A stretch of 64,000 nucleotides of DNA, from contig JAJKFL010000042.1 in the NCBI GenBank assembly GCA_021186555.1, positions 42,321,980 through 42,385,979 of the forward strand. The letters are read 5' to 3'. Below, in pieces: positions 1 to 9,572 of this stretch. Origin of the DNA: Reticulitermes speratus. Taxonomy: Eukaryota; Arthropoda; Insecta; Blattodea; Rhinotermitidae. Under the pieces are notes generated by a model. It ran no database searches. It was given only the letters and a program-made list of their open reading frames with translations, and had not been told where the DNA came from. Both the position numbers and the translations under genes were made by a program. Positions within the stretch are counted from its first letter, which is position 1. Each line of letters begins with the position of its first letter.

Positions 1-177
1 ATTTTTTAAGAATATCCTCAACGTGTACAGTAATTTATTAGACACACACACGCACACATATCAGCAACATGAACCAGTAGAAGGGGGAAGAAAAGTTGGG
101 GTTCTAAACTGAGCTGACGCCTAGGTTCAAGGAAAACCTGTCATGCTTCGGTTTATATGATATTCATGACTTACGAA

Positions 178-300
178 GTCACTACCAACCAATTAACTGC
201 ATGAAGCAGAATCCCTCATGAGAAACTAACAGTTGTTCGGCTGATCAAGGAATTTCCCACTTTATTGACCCCCCACGACCATTACCTTCCTCACTAGCAC
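178..300 (-). repeat. LINE 3' tail fragment
   Basis: On the minus strand this reads as the last part of the dispersed LINE tail seen in fuller form near 1.24-1.6 kb and 20.0-20.6 kb. The shared words are a GGGAAATTTCTTGA-like stretch, then AACTTCTCA/GGA and a CTGCTCCATGCAGTTA-like end. No coding part remains. Assignment rests on similarity to the other copies in this window. Confidence 0.5.
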
Positions 301-307
301 CCACCGG

Positions 308-600
308 CATCCGGGATAGCTCAGTCTGTATAGTCACTAAGCTACAGGCTGGACGTCCCGAGGTATTTTCGTTCGATTCCCGGCAACAACAATTGATTTA
401 TTTCTTCTGCAAAGCGCCCAGAAACAGTTCTGGGGTCCAACCAGCTTCCTATTCAACGGGTATGAGGATCTTTCCCCAGGTGGGGGGAGCGGCCAGGGCG
501 TGACGCTGACCACTCACCATCTACAGCCGAAGTTACGAATGAGTGGAGCTATACCCTACGCCCCCATACGCCTTTACAGCGTGCAAAGGGACACATTTAC
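308..600 (+). repeat. tRNA-derived SINE, family 1
   Basis: A tRNA-like head (CGGGATAGCTCAGTC..., later GTTCGATTCCCGGC as a B box) is followed by the family-1 body: GTCCA..CCAGC, a GGGT/GG..TTTCCCC stretch, CGTGACGCTGACCACTCACC, and ..GTGGAGCTATACC. The order matches the better-preserved copies at 16066 and 37400. Diverged, so old. Confidence 0.65.
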
Positions 601-1232
601 TTGACTTTTACATTCACCCACCACTTTTTATCCTGATCCCGTCGAATCCTGTCCACATCTTCCAATCCTATTTACATCTATAAATTTAACTTTAATATTA
701 CATCCCATCTGCGACTAGATCTACGTGGTATCTGTCCTGTTTCAGAAGTCTCATTCGTGCCACAAGCCCACTGAATTTCAGTCCTGCCTGGTTTGCAGAA
801 CTTAACAATAGTACATTCTAAAGCAAAGCTATAAAGCAATGACATCACTGTTTCTTCTCGTTTCAAACCATGTTTAAATAAACCGTTTACCTGTGCCGAC
901 TTAGCCCAACTACTGCAGAGTGGCCAAAAAGTCCCTATGCATGAGACTGTGTCCTCTGTTAATCATTTGTTTTATATTCTTTCTAGGTAGGGCATCGGTA
1001 TGGAGGACACGAGCGAGTATACGATAGGACAAAACAATTTAAAAAAAATTAAAATTTGTGCGCATAATGGAGGGGACCATACAATAACTTCTGACTTGCA
1101 TACATAGGGACTTTGTGGCCACTGTGTACGTTTATGGATATAACACACTCAGTAGGCATAATAACTCAACTGAGGCTCTACAAATAGCTGATACAAGGTC
1201 TCACTCTATTCCCCCCATTTTGTCTCCTGTAC
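601..1232. other. No recognisable feature
   Basis: A 62-codon minus-strand ORF near 678-866 has no recognisable family and no splice context. I see no coding bias, RNA gene or clear repeat here. Confidence 0.4.
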
Positions 1233-1610
1233 GTAATATAACAAGGAGCCTTATAATGTTTTCCTCACCAAATATTATTCGCGTGATCAAATCAAGAATA
1301 ATGAGATGGGTGGGGCATGTGCCACGTATGTGAGACAAGGGGCTTTGGTGGGGAGACCCGAGGGAACGAGACCACTTGGAAGACCTAGAGGTAAATTGGA
1401 GAATCTTAAAATGGATCTTAAAGTAGGATGGGGAGGCTTGGACTGGATTGATCTGGCTCAGGATCGGGGCAGGTGGTCGGCGCTTGTGAATGCGGTAATG
1501 AACCTTCGGGTTCCATAAAACGGGGGGAATTTCTTGACTACCTGTGGACCTGTTAGCTTCAGGAAGGCCTCTGCTCCATGTAGTTAAGTTAGTTAGATAC
1601 GTAATTAATG
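1233..1610 (+). mobile_element. LINE 3' end (reverse-transcriptase C-terminal tail), decayed
   Basis: Two overlapping frames together give the conserved tail of this [24 protein letters not shown] in one frame, then [14 protein letters not shown]..., [31 protein letters not shown] in the next. So there is a frameshift near 1310. After the stop comes the non-coding tail (GGGAATTTCTTGACTA, CTTC..GGA..CTCTGCTCCATG.AGTTA) ending in AGTT repeats near 1600. The 5' part of the element is missing, the usual outcome of truncated target-primed insertion. Confidence 0.75.
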
Positions 1611-3050
1611 CAGAGTAGCATCATTAGTTGATCCATTCCGTCGAAATCCACACTGATGATCCCCAATAATTTTATCTACATACGTAATTAACCCTGAGAG
1701 AATAATTTTCGATAAGTTCTGTATAGTTAATAACAGTCACGTGCCTCTACATGTAGGACTACTGTGCCCAGTTTTATCACCCTTCTTTTAAAAATAGGTT
1801 ACAGTAATGTTTCACCTGCTTGTATCAGTTCAACCGGAATTTGATATCCATCCCTCGCGAGTCTTGCTTCTGTGAATCTCATGAACACTATTTTGTGTAC
1901 GTGAGTATGAATAAACTTACTTTATATCCTCACCGATGTTCACGTAACAGCTTCTACCTTCTCTTTCTCAATAATTCGTGCTAAACAATCACTCATTTAC
2001 ACCGACTCACAAACTCTTACATTTAAAATCACCGTCACATTAACTGTTCAGACCCAACAGTACTAAACTAGCTGCTACTCACACGTTCGCTCTTCTCCTG
2101 ACCGTAGGCACTGACAAAGTAAGGTTGATTATGGATCTGGCCCTGTAGCGTAGCTGTATGGAAGTTCCTCTTACAACTTGTTGCGCAATGTCCCACTGCA
2201 CTACAAATAGCTTCCACTACGAGCCGCTGACAACAATCTGCGTAGGGTTGATAACCGATTGATTTATTTTCAGTGTGTTCACGAGGTACGTGGATATACG
2301 GTGTAGTCCTGACTGGTCTAGTCATAACCATAGTTACTGCAGGATTACTTTCGTTAAGCGGAAGGTCCAAGTGGACATTTATAGGAAGACAACATGTGTA
2401 AAGAGGTGTAACAATTGCCCCTCTGTTCTGAGGGCTATTACCTGAGTTTTTTAGTCCCACGGAAGTCTATTGCCTGAATCTTTACCCCCCACCCCAAGGT
2501 CGATTATCGGAGTATTAATTTACCCGACGGCCTAATAATCGGGGTTTAATTCGGCAAACGTCTATTACGGTACCTGAGTTTTTAAGTCGGCTTAAGGTCT
2601 ATTACATGAGTTAGGTCCCGTCCAAGGTTTATTACTATTCGTAAGGTGTGTGTATTCCTGATCAAACTGCGTACTGAATTTCGCACGACTAGCTGCATTG
2701 GTTTATTAGTCATTGTCGTCAGGTTGCAAGCTAAAGACAAGTTTCACAGAGGCGTCATGTCGTTAACTTACCGTACTGCATACAATTATTTCATTGGCAA
2801 CAAAACTTTTATATATTTCCACAATGTATTACCATACATAATTTTCGGTAAGTGCGCTATTATCGCCTCTGCCTCACACATTACTGCTTATAGGAAAGTA
2901 ATAACGGTACTCGTTTGTCCTTATATGATACAACGTTCACACGAAATTTCTTGAAAATCTATCATTTCAAAACTTTAAATGGGGGAGGATATAGACACAT
3001 AGACAGCAAGACGATCGCCTAAGCCAACGTTTTTCCTCTTTGGACAATAG
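1611..3050. other. No recognisable gene
   Basis: ORFs of 130 codons (2068-2460, minus) and 102 codons (2646-2954, plus) occur, but neither shows a recognisable domain and neither is flanked by convincing splice sites. 2460-2640 contains several near-repeats of GGTCTATTAC and GGTAATAG-like words, perhaps a decayed short tandem array. Confidence 0.4.
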
Positions 3051-3057
3051 GAGAGTC

Positions 3058-3300
3058 GGGATAACGTAGTCGGTATAGTGACTAGGTTTTGGATTGAACG
3101 ATCTGCGGTTCGACTCCAGGGAAGGGCAAGAGTTTTTCGTTTCTTCAAAGCGTCCAGACCGGCTCTGGGGTCCACCAAGCCTCCTATTCAATGCACACCG
3201 GGGTTCTTTCCCGGGGGTAAAGCGTCAGAGGTGTGATGTTGACATCTCACCACCTTCATGGCGAGGAGAGGGACAACTTCAAAAGGAAAAGTGCGTTAAG
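3058..3300 (+). repeat. tRNA-derived SINE, family 1
   Basis: Head GGGATAACGTAGTCGGTATAG with B box GGTTCGACTCC, then the body CGTCCAGACCGGCTCTGGGG, TTCCCGGGGGTAAAGCG and GTTGACATCTCACC. Same order as the other family-1 copies. Confidence 0.75.
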
Positions 3301-3752
3301 AATTAAATAAATTAATGTTACGCAATATGAAGCATCCAGTAAAGCGGTATCGACTAAACTCAAACGCGTCGGTGCAGATTGTGCATGGTCATTGTGTGGA
3401 GGCGTCTGTCAGTTCCGTCCTTGAAACATGTCCCGAGAGTTTCCACTTACGATTACATAACTGTGCTTCTAAACGAAGACGCTGCGGCAATGCGCGTAAA
3501 TACTAGTACAATCGGGCCGTCAGCTGCGGCGCTGTGTGCTGCGTTCCGTACTTGCTGCGATTACTTTGGACAACTACACACCCACGCGTGTTCTCACAGA
3601 CGAGACACGTGGAGAGGGAGCTAGGGTCGAGTGTATTACAGTCCACTTGGGGGAATATGGTGACGAAAGAAGTAATCCTTGCCTTTGTCGCTAAACGAAG
3701 GTCCATCGTCTAGGCCAAATCTAGTCGCCATAACATCATCTAGGCTGTAGCT

Positions 3753-4238
3753 CAGTGGTTCACAAACTTTTTCGGTCCACCGCCCCCTTGGTTCCATATA
3801 CACACCCACAGCGCCCCCCTATCTTTTAAAAAAAAACATAAATGCGCTTTTATTTCCACTTTTATTTTATATTTAAAAAATCGTTTAACTAAAATTATAA
3901 GAGTTAAACTTAATGTTTTATGTGTTAATTAATAAATTAAAATTTATTATATTTTTTATGATTAACAATAATTCATCTACCAATAGTTTTATTAAAAAAA
4001 TAATATGTGCTTGAATAAGATTCATAAATTAAAATACTAAGAAATTTAGTTCATTTTTTATTTTTAACACAAAAATTGCTTTATTTGAATTTTATTATAA
4101 AAATAAATGCACTATTTGTCTACTAGCGCCCCCTGTGATAATAACAGCGCTCCCTTCCACCTCTCGTACCTATTAGCGCCCACCTCGGTAATCCCACCGC
4201 CCCCCAGGGGGCGGTACCGCCCACTTTGGGAACCACTG
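3753..4238. mobile_element. Non-autonomous hAT element (MITE)
   Basis: The ends are inverted: CAGTGGTTCACAAACTTT at the left and AAAGTGGGCGG..TTTGGGAACCACTG at the right. They are flanked by an 8-bp target duplication with one mismatch, CTGTAGCT (3745-3752) and CTGTAGTT (4239-4246). CAGTGGTTC..AA ends and 8-bp duplications are typical of hAT transposons. The interior is very AT-rich and non-coding, bracketed by C-rich CCACCGCCCCC motifs. Confidence 0.85.
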
Positions 4239-4299
4239 CTGTAGTTAGTCGCCATAACATCGAGACTTATGTCACCATGCCATCATCTACGCTATAGCT

Positions 4300-4680
4300 A
4301 GTCAATTTGGCAGTCTGGATTTAAACGATTGAAAGTCGAAATCCATTTTTCAGATTTTCGTATGGGTCTAAAGCGTGATAGAAACTGCGCATGTGCAGAG
4401 GAGGGATGCGCACGCTTATTCGCGCAGGAACGCGTGTACGTTTTTCATATAAAACTAAAATTTTCTGATCTAATTGAAATGGCTCGAGAATTTTTCGTAA
4501 AAATCCTCCAGTGTCAATTTTCATTTTAAAACCCCCATTCAGCTGCTCTCGACTTGTTATATTCGTACCTACAGACGGACGGACGTACGGAACGATTTTA
4601 AGAGGCACTGAGCAGGGATGCTCACGGTCCTACAGGGAATGATATTTTGTGTGCGTGCTGTTAGTCGTATACAATACTAA
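4300..4680. repeat. Dispersed repeat with GGAC/GACG-rich segment
   Basis: Contains CTACAGACGGACGGACGTACGG after a segment with AAAATTTTC/GAAAATTTT-like words. Similar GGAC-repeat ends occur near 22.29 kb, 34.76 kb and 50.84 kb, so this is probably a dispersed repeat. Boundaries and class are unknown. Confidence 0.3.
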
Positions 4681-4867
4681 AGAGTCCAGATTACGTTTCT
4701 TGTTTGTTTGTTTGTTTGCGTATTTATTTAGGCTATGGTTTATGTAATTACACTGTCTAGCTCGAATTGTGTAACGCCGAATTGTAGGATGATTTGTGAC
4801 TGATAAATTAGAGAGGATTTGGAAAGAAGCAGTCGTAGCCGAATTGAGGTACTGAAACTCTCATCCC

Positions 4868-5809
4868 GGAATTTGTCTGGTAGTGTCAATAGTTAAGGGA
4901 ACTTTACTTGAAGAGCAATGTGCCTTTTCTGCTCTATCTCAGCTTCCATCGGAGGGATTTTCCTAAAAGTTCGTACTTCGGCTTCCCTGCTCATGCGTTA
5001 TAAACGGAAATTTGGATGCAGTCGGTCAATAATTATGGGCACTTTAGTTGGAGAGCAATGTGCCTTTTCGGCTGAATCACGGCTTCCACTGGAGGGATTT
5101 TCCTGAAAATTCATACCTTGCACTTTCCACGCATGTGCTACAAACGGTGCAAATTTGGTTGTGATCGGTCAGTATTTAAGAGAACTTTACTTGAAGAACA
5201 AAGTACCTTTTCGGCTTTATCTCGGCTTCCATCGGAAGGATTTTCCTAAAAGTTCGTACTTCGGCTTCCCTGCTCATGCGCTATAAATTGAAATTTGGAT
5301 GCAATCGGTCAATAATTAGGGCCCTTTACTTGGAGAGCAATGTGCCTTTTCGGCTGAATCACGGCTTCCACTGGAGGGATTTTCCTGAAAATTCACACCT
5401 TGCACTTTCCACGCATGTGCTACAAACGGTGCAAATTTGGTTGTGATCGGTCAATATTTAAGAGAACTTTACTTGAAGAACAAAGTACCTTTTCGGCTTT
5501 ATCTCGGCTTCGTTGGAGGGATTTTCCTAAAACCTCATATCTCGCACTACTCACGCATGCGCTATAAACTTCATAAGTTTTGTTGCGATCTGTCAATAAT
5601 TAAGGGCACTTTACTTGGAGAGCAATGTGCCTTTTTGGCTGAATATCGGCTTACACTCTAGGGATTTTTTTGAAAATTCATTCCCCTTACTCTCCACGCA
5701 TGCGCTACATGCGGTGCAAGTTTGGTCGCAATTGATCAATAATTAAGGGAACTTTACTTGGAGAGTATTGTGCCTTTTCGGCTGTATCTCGGCTTCCATT
5801 GGAGGGACA
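4868..5809 (+). repeat. Tandem array, about 142-bp unit
   Basis: The word ACTTTACTTG (or a one-base variant) recurs at about 4901, 5041, 5184, 5323, 5465, 5608 and 5751, a period of 139-143 bp. Each unit continues GAGAGCAATGTGCCTTTTCGG, ..CGGCTTCCA..GGAGGGATTTT and ..CGCATGCGCTA. Alternate units share variants (AAGAACAAAGTACC against GAGAGCAATGTGCC), so there is a partial two-unit higher-order pattern. About 6.6 units. Short ORFs in the array follow from the repeat and are not genes. Confidence 0.9.
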
Positions 5810-6550
5810 ACGCGCGTCTCGGAAAGGGATTCGAAGTGGTGACCCCCTGAATACAAATACAGAACGTTAGCCCTGCACCAAAGTGCTCCGCTGGACTCTG
5901 CCGACTGCGATATATCGACTCACATATTGTACAGTTTTAGAAACAGTTACATCCGCATCGTCCGTGATTGCTTTATAACCTTGTCCTCGTTTATGATTTA
6001 ACATCCAAATTAAAGTTTCTTTGTCAATGAAGGCAAATATACACGGTAACACAGTGGAGTGTACAGATTACATATATAGGTAAAGACATGCCTTATTTGT
6101 TTTGAGTAAAGAAAAATACATTTTCAGTACTTATGTGACATTTTATGGGCGGTTTGTCAGCACAGTATAATTAGTAGTACGGAACATATTGATAAAAGAA
6201 TGACTGAAGTCGTCGAAATTCGTCATAAAAGAGTATATTTACATACAGTATTGTTACGCTGAAGTCGGTTCTTTTTACAGGCACCATTACCCGTGTTTAC
6301 GTACGGAATGCCACGTTACCTTCTTACACTTGCTAGTTGCCTGATACTCCGAGCGCACGGATTGTGTGAGTGAACCATTCGTACCGGCCTCTACCAGCCG
6401 GTTAGACGTACAGCGCGTGACAGCAGATCGTCTCGAGCCCGACAGATGAATAACGTCATTCCGGGACCATGGTTACGGATAAAAATTTGTAGCCAGAAGT
6501 GCTTGCGGTTAATGACAGCAACGAAACTGATCACGATAAATTTGACAAGA
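5810..6550. other. No recognisable feature
   Basis: Single-copy-looking sequence between the tandem array and a decayed SINE. A 61-codon minus ORF (5867-6052) has no recognisable family. Confidence 0.35.
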
Positions 6551-6559
6551 TTACGGACC

Positions 6560-6800
6560 ACAAGTATCCTTAACGTAAATTGGTCTCATATTCCAGTCGA
6601 GGAATCGTGGCTCGATTCCCAGCAGGGACAAAGGATGTTTCCGTTTTTCAAAGCGTCAAGACCGGCTGTGGAGTCCACCCGGTCGACCATTCAATGGGTA
6701 CCGGAGGTTCTTCCTCCATGGGTAAATCTGCCGGAGCGTGAAAATGACCACTCACCTCCATCTATCCGAGGTTCAGGATGAGTAGAGCTATGGTTCCACT
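6560..6800 (+). repeat. tRNA-derived SINE, family 1, decayed
   Basis: TGGCTCGATTCCCAGCAGGGAC (B-box region), then AAAGCGTCAAGACCGGCTGTGG, GGTACCGG..TTCTTCC, GGAGCGTGAAAATGACCACTCACC and GAGTAGAGCTATG. The tRNA head is strongly diverged. Confidence 0.6.
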
Positions 6801-6844
6801 AATCCATGTCTTCATGCCGTGCGCACGCACACACAATTACTTCT

Positions 6845-6990
6845 ACTTCACCTATTAAATGGCTATGAGGTGCCCATTCCCCGGGGCGTAAAGCGATCGG
6901 TGCTTCAATTCGGCTACTCACCTTCATGTACACCCGAGATGAAGAATTCGTGGAGCTATACCTCCGCTCACCAATATGCCTTAATTACGA
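6845..6990 (+). repeat. SINE family 1, 3' body fragment
   Basis: Begins inside the family-1 body (TTCCCCGGGGCGTAAAGCG) and continues with CACCTTCATGTACACCCGAG and GTGGAGCTATACCTCCGCTC. It lacks the tRNA head. Confidence 0.5.
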
Positions 6991-7045
6991 GGTGCTTAAT
7001 TAAGCACATGGACAACCTTACCTCTTACGTCACTTAAATTGTATT

Positions 7046-7240
7046 TACATTCGCCGGCCTTTTACTGCGGAGGCCCGGGTTCGATCCCAGGCCAGCCCAT
7101 GTGGGATTTGTGGTGGACAAAGTGACAGAGGGCCATGCTTCTCTCTGAGAACTTCGGTTTTCTCCTGTCGGTGTCATTCCACCAATGTTGATTACTCATT
7201 CATCCGTCACCGACGCTATATAATCTTAGCACTTAACAGC
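7046..7240 (+). repeat. tRNA-derived SINE, family 3
   Basis: TGCGGAGGCCCGGGTTCGATCCCAGG (B box), then GTGGGATTTGTGGTGGACAAAGTG, TTCGGTTTTCTCCTGTCGG and CATTCCACCA. The same order occurs at 38889 and, reversed, at 17440-17690. Confidence 0.7.
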
Positions 7241-7307
7241 ACCGTTAAATAACACACTGTAATTTACGCATGGCATTTGTACTGTGTCGTACATGTCGTA
7301 CTGAATG

Positions 7308-7550
7308 GAAGGTGCGGTAGCTCAGTCGATACAGTGACTAGGCTAAGAATGAACGACGGAGGAATAGGAGTGGGATTCCCCGTAGGACCAAGAGACTTCA
7401 CCTAAGCGTCTCTGTAGCCCATCCAGCCTGCACTTCATAACAGGAGGTCTTTCCTCCGGGGGTAAAGTGGTAGCGGCGTGAAGCTGACCACTCCTCGTCA
7501 TCTAATACTGACATTAAGAATGCATGGAGTTATACGTCCAGTCCATATTC
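7308..7550 (+). repeat. tRNA-derived SINE, family 1
   Basis: GGTAGCTCAGTCGATACAGTGACTAGG head, diverged B box (GTGGGATTCCCCG), then CCCATCCAGCCTG, TTTCCTCCGGGGGTAAAG and GTGAAGCTGACCACTC. Confidence 0.65.
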
Positions 7551-8305
7551 TTGCCGTGTTACATAATTTTAGGCAAAGGGATGACTTTGTCGTACTTTCT
7601 CGTTCTCAGCTACTGTACATTTCTTGCCAATCAATCACCTCTGCTGAAGTAAAAACTAATATTGTCACTGATGGGTACAAATATGCAGCAGTGTACAGGA
7701 TTCGCCTTTCTTCTGCGACAACTTATGTGACAGTACTGTGTGTCGTGTTATCTACTCAGCTGGCGGTCACATCTGATAGCGCGCTTCGCCATCTGCTCTG
7801 TTACAATCCGTTAGGTGCAAACAAAATTACACTACACGTCATATGGCTCGGAATCAGGTACAGATTCTGTCTTATTTATTACGATATAACTTAACCGTGC
7901 ATTACCAACTGCAAACATTACGGACTGCCGTGTGGAATTGCAGGATGACTTAACGGTGAACCGAAATGCATTATGGAAACAGCTAACATGGCCTGTTAAG
8001 GGTATCTCCGTTTCAATAGCCTGGTAAGATTTAGGAAAATCACGAAATCTTAAGCTGCTGTGAAGAGTGGAACTGGGTACTTCCCACATACGTCAGACAC
8101 ATCATTGCACATCCAAGCCACTTGGCACCATGAGTTTGATCTGCGGGTTACCGATGGAATCTTAATTATTGGCAACTTCCCTGGTATCTATAATTGTTAT
8201 TGTTATTTAAGGAAATAACAGCCACTGTCCGTAAAACTTGTGGCGCTAAGTCACAAAACATGTTCCACAGACTTGTGTATAGTGGAAGAGGCGGAAAGTT
8301 AACGC
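7551..8305. other. No recognisable gene
   Basis: The 138-codon ORF running to 7894 starts inside a SINE and shows no recognisable domain. I looked for the missing 5' exons of the downstream PIH1D1 gene here and could not identify them. Confidence 0.35.
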
Positions 8306-8309
8306 AAGG

Positions 8310-8690
8310 CTAGAGAACAGTGCATAATGAGGAGCTTTATAATTTGTACTTTTATTAAATATTGTTAGGGTAATCACATCAAGGCGAGATTAACAGGGCA
8401 TTTAGAACGCATGAGAGCCATGGGAAATGCATAAAAATGTTAGTCGAGAAATCTGAAATTTGGGGGACCTGGGCCTATGAGAGGATAATATTAAAATGGA
8501 TATGAAAAAAATAGTATAGGAGGCTGTGAGCCAGATCGATATGGCTCACAATAGGGATGTATGGTGTGCTGTAGTGAATACGGTAGTGATTCTTTAGGTT
8601 CCATAAACGTAGGGGAAAATTTTAAAGAACTAAGTGCCTATTATCTTCGGAAGACTGACTCTGTGTTGTGAAGTCTGTGAATTCATTGTA
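8310..8690 (+). mobile_element. LINE 3' tail, heavily decayed
   Basis: The order of the LINE tail is retained: CATAATGAGGAGCTTTATAA, GAGAGGATAATATTAAAATGGAT, a GATCGATATGGCTCA equivalent of the DWIDLAQ stretch, then GTGAATACGGTAGTGAT..TTAGGTTCCATAA. Frames are broken throughout. Confidence 0.6.
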
Positions 8691-8692
8691 TG

Positions 8693-9176
8693 TAGGGATC
8701 CATTTTTTTAAAAAACCAAAAAGCAGGACACATAAAAACATTTAGGTATCAAGGGGGAGGGGGATAGGAGGATAAAAATTTTAACCTGTCTCCCATTGAA
8801 AGACAGGCAGCATAACTCATTTATATAACTACAACAAGGTAACTCAGATAAAAAATTATGACATACATGTACAAAAAATGAAATAACAATAATAATATAA
8901 AAAGAAATAAATTCAGACAGTTCGCAGTCTCAGTCCAGACTCTATAACCACTAATCTACATGTCTTCCTCTCCTTATCTCATTCCTTCCTGTTATTTACT
9001 GCCTGATGGCTGTTCTATTCCTACAGATGTCTTCTCTCACCGTGCCAAAGTCAAAATATTCGTACGCATTGTCAGAAATGTCGTATTTTATGACTTGAAA
9101 AATTCCGGGACATTTGGCTCCCTAAACCCATAAAACCAGGACTGTCCCCGCAAAACCGGGACGAATGAGAACCCTA
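8693..9176. mobile_element. Non-autonomous hAT-like element
   Basis: The left end TAGGGATCC and the right end, read inverted, TAGGGTTCTCATTCGTCCC bracket the element. An 8-bp target duplication with one mismatch flanks it: ATTGTATG at 8685-8692 and TTTGTATG at 9177-9184. The right part carries the CCGGGACATTTGG..GGGACGAATGAGAACCCTA block. The interior is AT-rich and non-coding. It sits directly after the LINE tail. Confidence 0.65.
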
Positions 9177-9386
9177 TTTGTATGGTAGACGTTCGTAACT
9201 CGTGTACCCATGACAATAAATGTTTATACTCGAACGTGACTGCCTAGAGAACTGGAAAACAAGGCAGGAGCAGCAAGTGGAATAACATTACAGTCTACTT
9301 CATTATTATCGATTGATGAAGCTGGTTCTAAAGCCAAATGTGTAGGACATATCCTGCAATACAGTACTTCCCACTGACTGTTACAG

Positions 9387-9572
9387 GCATGTGTGTGAAA
9401 ACACATACCGAGGAGGGAGACAAGGTGTTCATAAATGTATGTCATACACCGGATGTGCCTGCTCCGGAGGACATCAGTGAAGCAGCTCTTGTGGAGATAT
9501 GGACCTCGGAGGACCATTCCTCTTTCAGGGTACCCATGAGTATTGGTGAGGGCCACGCGGAAGCTGACAAAG
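9387..9572 (+). CDS. PIH1D1: PIH1D1 exon: start of PIH1 domain
   Basis: Acceptor GACTGTTACAG ends at 9386 and donor AAAG|GTAATT begins at 9573. The exon opens with the last two bases of a split Gly codon and ends with one base of the next codon. It encodes MCVKTHTEEGDKVFINVCH and FRVPMSIGEGHAEADK. The ATG at 9389 is internal to the domain and is not a start. Confidence 0.92.

Noticed and set aside
2068..2460. 130-codon minus-strand ORF
   Set aside because: No recognisable domain, no conserved pattern and no supporting splice or regulatory context.
4868..5809. Regular repeats that might be a CRISPR array
   Set aside because: The period is about 142 bp, whole units repeat without unique spacers, and the context is animal DNA.
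7478..7894. 138-codon ORF upstream of PIH1D1 as its missing 5' end
   Set aside because: The sequence does not resemble any PIH1D1 N-terminus, begins inside a SINE, and has no donor in the required phase.
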